Below, piece by piece: positions 60,680 through 64,000 of a stretch of 64,000 bases of DNA. The position numbers were made by a program, and so were the translations under genes. The number at the start of each line of letters is the position of its first letter. Position 1 is the first letter of the stretch. The stretch is taken from NCBI GenBank assembly GCA_965217605.1, contig CBDCJB010000017.1:310001-374000 (forward strand), given 5' to 3'. This DNA comes from JAYYZW01 sp965217605. Lineage in GTDB: Bacteria; Pseudomonadota; Gammaproteobacteria; Ga0077536. Under the pieces are notes generated by a model, which worked only from the letters and a program-made list of their open reading frames with translations, was not told the DNA's origin and ran no database searches.

Positions 60680-63559
60680 ATGGATCTTGACACGCCACTA
60701 GCGGCGTCGATTCCCGCCCCACTTCACGACGATACCGCGATATTCGTCGAGCGCTATCGTTCGGCTTGCGCCAACACGGCGGGGGCACACACCGAGACGC
60801 CATCCGACGACGTCCTCAAAGCGTTTGCCGCGAGCCCGTTCGTCGCCCGATACGCCGCCCGCTGTCCGCAGGTCTTCCAGGACATCATATCGTCTCCCGA
60901 GGCCGCCCGCGGGCGGAGCAAGCGAGAATTCGAAGACATGATTGTCGCCGCTCTCGCCACGCCGCGGCATCCGAGCGACGCGCAAGCGGCGCTGCGCCAG
61001 CTCCGATCGCGGGAATTTACGCGCATCGCCTGGCGCGACATTGCGCTTGATGGCGGGGTCGAATCGATCATGACGGAATTGTCGGACTTCGCCGACGCCG
61101 CGATCAGCCACGCCATGCAATGGCAGCAGGAACACATGGCGCCGCGTGTCGGTCGGGCAATGACCGGCGACGGCCGACCGATGCCGTTGCTCGTGCTCGG
61201 TCTCGGCAAGCTCGGCGGCGTAGAGCTCAATTTCTCGTCAGATGTCGATCTCATGCTGGTCTACGAATGCGATGGCCAGACTCAGGGCGGAAGTAAAGAC
61301 CTCGAGCATCAAGATTATTTTGATCGGCTCGGACGCGAATTTATCGCGCTATTGAACGAACCGACCAGCGATGGATTCGTGTTCCGCGTTGACTTGCGCC
61401 TGCGGCCCTTCGGAGAAAGCGGCGCGCTTACTTCCTCACTCGGTGCTCTGGAACAGTATTACGCAACCCACGGCCGCCATTGGGAGCGTTACGCCTTGAT
61501 CAAGGCGCGCGTCATCTGCGGCGATCCGCATTGCAAAGAGGCGCTGGACAATATCATCCGCCCCTTCGTATTCCGGCGATATCTCGATTACGGTGCGCTC
61601 GACGCATTGCGTGACATGAAAGCCTCGATCGATCGTGAAACGCGTTCGAATCAACTCGATCACGATATCAAGCGCGGGCGTGGTGGCATTCGCGAAATCG
61701 AGTTCATCGGTCAATTATTTCAACTCATCCGCGGCGGACGTGAAGCGCGATTGCGCGACCAGGCCCTGTTAAGAACGCTCGAAACGTGCCGCGATTTAGG
61801 CTTACTCGAGGCCGAGGCGGTGTCGGGTTTGGAGGGCGCCTATCGTTTACTGCGTAAGATCGAACACCGCTTGCAACAAGTCGACGATCAGCAAACGCAC
61901 GCGCTGCCTACCGATGAGCGCGGCCGCGCGCGCCTCGCCTTCGCGCTCGGTTATCCCTCTTGGGATCAGTTTTCGCATGCGTTGACCGTACATCGGGACG
62001 CCACGAGTCAGCTCTTCGGCGCGTTGCTGCAGGAGCGGGTCCCGTCGGAGCCGGTCCAATCGCAAAGCCTCGCAAAATGGCGCGAATTGTGGCTCGGCCC
62101 GGACGATGAGGACGCCGTTCGGCGCACCGCAGGAGAGGTGGGCATCGCGCTCGGTGAATCGCGCCTGTCCATGTTGCTCGAAGTCAAATCACCGCGTTTC
62201 CTCAATCGCTTGGACGCGCAAGCGCGTGAGCGTTTCGACCGTCTCGTACCTGGATTATTGGAAACTGCAGACACCCAAGGCGTTTCGGCCGAGACCTATC
62301 CCAAGCTCGCAAAGCTCGTCGGCGCCATCGCGCGCCGGAGCGTCTATGCGGCGTTCCTCGCGGATAATCCGGATGCGCTGTCGCGGCTTATCGAACTCTT
62401 CGACTCGAGTCCATGGATCGCAGAGCAGATCACGCGGCATCCGATTTTGATGGACGAGCTGCTCGATTCGCGGGTCTTGTATGACCCACCCGATCAGGCC
62501 CGTCTGCGGACTATCATCGGGGAGCAGACTACGGGCGACGACCTCGAAGGCGACATGGAGGCGCTGCGCAGTTTTAAAAACCAACAGACGCTCCGCATTG
62601 CAGCCAGCGACGTCACGGGTCAGTTTCCGGTGGCTGAAGTAAGCAATCAATTGAGCTATATCGCCGAGGCATGCCTCGCAGCAGCCTTGGACATCGTCTG
62701 GCGGGACCTGGAGGCGCGCTACGGTGAACCCCGCTGTGTCGATCAGGGGATTGCGCGCCGCCCCGGATTCGCCATCATCGGGTACGGCAAGCTCGGCGGG
62801 TGGGAACTCGGCTACGGCTCGGATCTCGATCTCGTATTCATTCACGACAGCCGGGGCAATGAACAGGAAACGACCGGCCCGAAGACGCTCGAAAACGGCG
62901 TCTTCTTCACGCGACTCGCACAGCGGCTGATCCACGTACTCGGAACGACGACATCCGCGGGGATCGTGTATGACGTTGATGTGAGATTGCGGCCGAGCGG
63001 TGCCTCCGGCTTATTGATATCCGGCGCTGACGCCTTCGACACTTATCAGCGCGAGCAAGCCTGGGCATGGGAGCACCAAGCATTGGTACGAGCGCGCAGC
63101 ATTGCCGGTAACGACGATGTGATGGCGGTGTTCGATCAGATCCGCACACGCGTGCTCTCGACGGCGCGGGACGAGGATGATCTCAAGACGGCGATCGTCG
63201 ACATGCGCGATCGCATGCGCGGCGAACTCGATCGCAGCAGCGATGACAGGTTCGATCTCAAGCACGGCGTCGGTGGTATTACTGATATCGAATTTGTGGT
63301 GCAATACGCCGTCCTCCGGTGGGCGTGTAATCATCCGTCACTGCTTACCTGGACCGATAACCTTCGATTACTCGAGACCATAGCTCATCTGGGGCTCTGG
63401 CCCGTGGCGCAGTGCCGCCGCCTGCACGACGCCTATTTCGCCTTTCGAGCCGATATGCACCGGCGCGCTTTGCAGCAGCTAGACGGCTTGGTCGACGAAG
63501 GTGAGTTACACGATCATCGCGTAGCCGTGACAGGAATCTGGGACTCGGTATTCGCGTGA
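60680..63559 (+). CDS. glnE: Bifunctional glutamine-synthetase adenylyltransferase/deadenylylase
   Basis: A 959-aa protein with two nucleotidyltransferase domains. The first has LGLGKLGGVELNFSSDVDLM (about residues 171-190), and the second has IGYGKLGGWELGYGSDLDLV (about 695-714). The N-terminal one removes and the C-terminal one adds AMP on glutamine synthetase, in response to PII. Length is close to the E. coli enzyme. ilvE follows 25 bases downstream on the same strand. Confidence 0.95.
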   Translation: MDLDTPLAASIPAPLHDDTAIFVERYRSACANTAGAHTETPSDDVLKAFAASPFVARYAARCPQVFQDIISSPEAARGRSKREFEDMIVAALATPRHPSDAQAALRQLRSREFTRIAWRDIALDGGVESIMTELSDFADAAISHAMQWQQEHMAPRVGRAMTGDGRPMPLLVLGLGKLGGVELNFSSDVDLMLVYECDGQTQGGSKDLEHQDYFDRLGREFIALLNEPTSDGFVFRVDLRLRPFGESGALTSSLGALEQYYATHGRHWERYALIKARVICGDPHCKEALDNIIRPFVFRRYLDYGALDALRDMKASIDRETRSNQLDHDIKRGRGGIREIEFIGQLFQLIRGGREARLRDQALLRTLETCRDLGLLEAEAVSGLEGAYRLLRKIEHRLQQVDDQQTHALPTDERGRARLAFALGYPSWDQFSHALTVHRDATSQLFGALLQERVPSEPVQSQSLAKWRELWLGPDDEDAVRRTAGEVGIALGESRLSMLLEVKSPRFLNRLDAQARERFDRLVPGLLETADTQGVSAETYPKLAKLVGAIARRSVYAAFLADNPDALSRLIELFDSSPWIAEQITRHPILMDELLDSRVLYDPPDQARLRTIIGEQTTGDDLEGDMEALRSFKNQQTLRIAASDVTGQFPVAEVSNQLSYIAEACLAAALDIVWRDLEARYGEPRCVDQGIARRPGFAIIGYGKLGGWELGYGSDLDLVFIHDSRGNEQETTGPKTLENGVFFTRLAQRLIHVLGTTTSAGIVYDVDVRLRPSGASGLLISGADAFDTYQREQAWAWEHQALVRARSIAGNDDVMAVFDQIRTRVLSTARDEDDLKTAIVDMRDRMRGELDRSSDDRFDLKHGVGGITDIEFVVQYAVLRWACNHPSLLTWTDNLRLLETIAHLGLWPVAQCRRLHDAYFAFRADMHRRALQQLDGLVDEGELHDHRVAVTGIWDSVFA

Positions 63560-63584
63560 TCACCGAATGCGGGAGACTTGACCG

Positions 63585-64000
63585 ATGAGCTACGCCGATC
63601 GCGACGGTGTGATCTGGATGGACGGAACCATGGTGCCCTGGCGGGACGCCAACGTCCACGTATTGACCCATACTCTGCATTACGGCGTTGGCGCGTTTGA
63701 AGGCATACGGGCTTATAAAACGCCCAAGGGAACTGCGCTCTTTCGCCTCGACGACCACATTCGCCGCTTGTATGACACCGCCCATATCCTCGAAATGGAC
63801 GTGCCGTACGAGGTCGAGGTCATCCGCCAGGCGTGCATCGACAGCGTGCGCGAGAATGAATTGGAAACTGCGTACGTTCGGCCGCTCGTTTATTACGGTT
63901 CGGAGGGCATGGGGCTGCACGCGGATAACCTGTCGGTGCACGTGAGCGTCGCGGCGTGGGTTTGGGGCGCCTACCTTGGGGCGGATGCGCTCGAACGCGG
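63585..64000 (+). CDS. ilvE: Branched-chain amino-acid aminotransferase (5' part)
   Basis: Only the first 138 codons are in the window. The protein begins SYADRDGVIWMDGTMVPWRD and has HTLHYGVGAFEGIRAYKT and ELETAYVRPLVYYG, the N-terminal pattern of class IV PLP aminotransferases. It makes leucine, isoleucine and valine from their keto acids. It is preceded by GGGAGACTTGACCG and follows glnE, a frequent neighbour. Confidence 0.93.
   Translation, partial: MSYADRDGVIWMDGTMVPWRDANVHVLTHTLHYGVGAFEGIRAYKTPKGTALFRLDDHIRRLYDTAHILEMDVPYEVEVIRQACIDSVRENELETAYVRPLVYYGSEGMGLHADNLSVHVSVAAWVWGAYLGADALER

Noticed and set aside
1..64000. CRISPR arrays, rRNA and tRNA genes
   Set aside because: No regularly spaced repeats of the right size, and no conserved rRNA or complete tRNA sequence, were seen.

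Overview
The window is a GC-rich chromosomal segment of a gammaproteobacterium, probably from an uncultivated lineage. The evidence is gene order: leuS-lptE-holA-(proA)-nadD-rsfS-rlmH-maf, cutA-dsbD-aroQ-accB-accC-prmA-dusB-fis-purH-purD, phoB-phoR, and ppk1 convergent with ppx are arrangements typical of that class. No rRNA, tRNA or CRISPR array was found.

Layout. 1-6.2 kb: an accessory metabolic stretch (end of a luciferase-like monooxygenase, VOC protein, amidase, SseB_C-like protein, a MITE, a MetE-like methyltransferase, an NTF2-fold protein, an EthD gene broken by an in-frame TAG, an ArsI-like dioxygenase and a SigZ-like sigma factor with a Cys-rich tail). 6.4-11.6 kb: an AT-richer island with two related small membrane proteins, an IS630 copy with damaged ends abutting a related MITE, an epoxide hydrolase-like enzyme, a CrtA-like gene broken by an in-frame TGA, a 34-aa coupled ORF and a CDP-alcohol phosphatidyltransferase-like protein lacking the last motif Asp. 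11.7-13.4 kb: the first IS1380 copy. 13.4-20.2 kb: Pit phosphate transporter with its DUF47 partner, divergent DUF1326/DUF2182 genes, an orphan carboxyltransferase subunit and an M48 protease. 20.3-23.8 kb: PPi-type phosphofructokinase and H+-pyrophosphatase. 23.8-25.4 kb: the second IS1380 copy. 25.4-33.5 kb: a long minus-strand housekeeping block. 33.8-41 kb: phoBR with a candidate Pho box, a methyltransferase, ppk1, ppx and a rhodanese. 41-47.6 kb: dtd, flavodoxin-like, the intact IS630 copy, a Rieske oxygenase, hemF, and hisB and hisH separated by a MITE. 47.7-58.9 kb: two minus-strand housekeeping runs. 58.9-64 kb: fxsA, an aminotransferase, glnE and the start of ilvE.

Two themes join the parts. 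Phosphate, pyrophosphate and polyphosphate functions recur: pit/DUF47, PPi-PFK/hppA, phoBR, ppk1, ppx. Small repeats and insertion sequences also sit repeatedly exactly at gene ends. Both IS1380 copies lie in CTAG sites that form stop codons, a palindrome joins the hisH and purD stops, and a widespread palindromic repeat supplies the last residues of HolA.

I found no clearly new multi-gene defence or biosynthetic system. The observations most worth checking are the mutation pattern between the two IS1380 copies, the two genes broken by one in-frame stop each, the IS630/MITE relationship, the ArsI-sigma factor pair and the CDP-alcohol phosphatidyltransferase variant.
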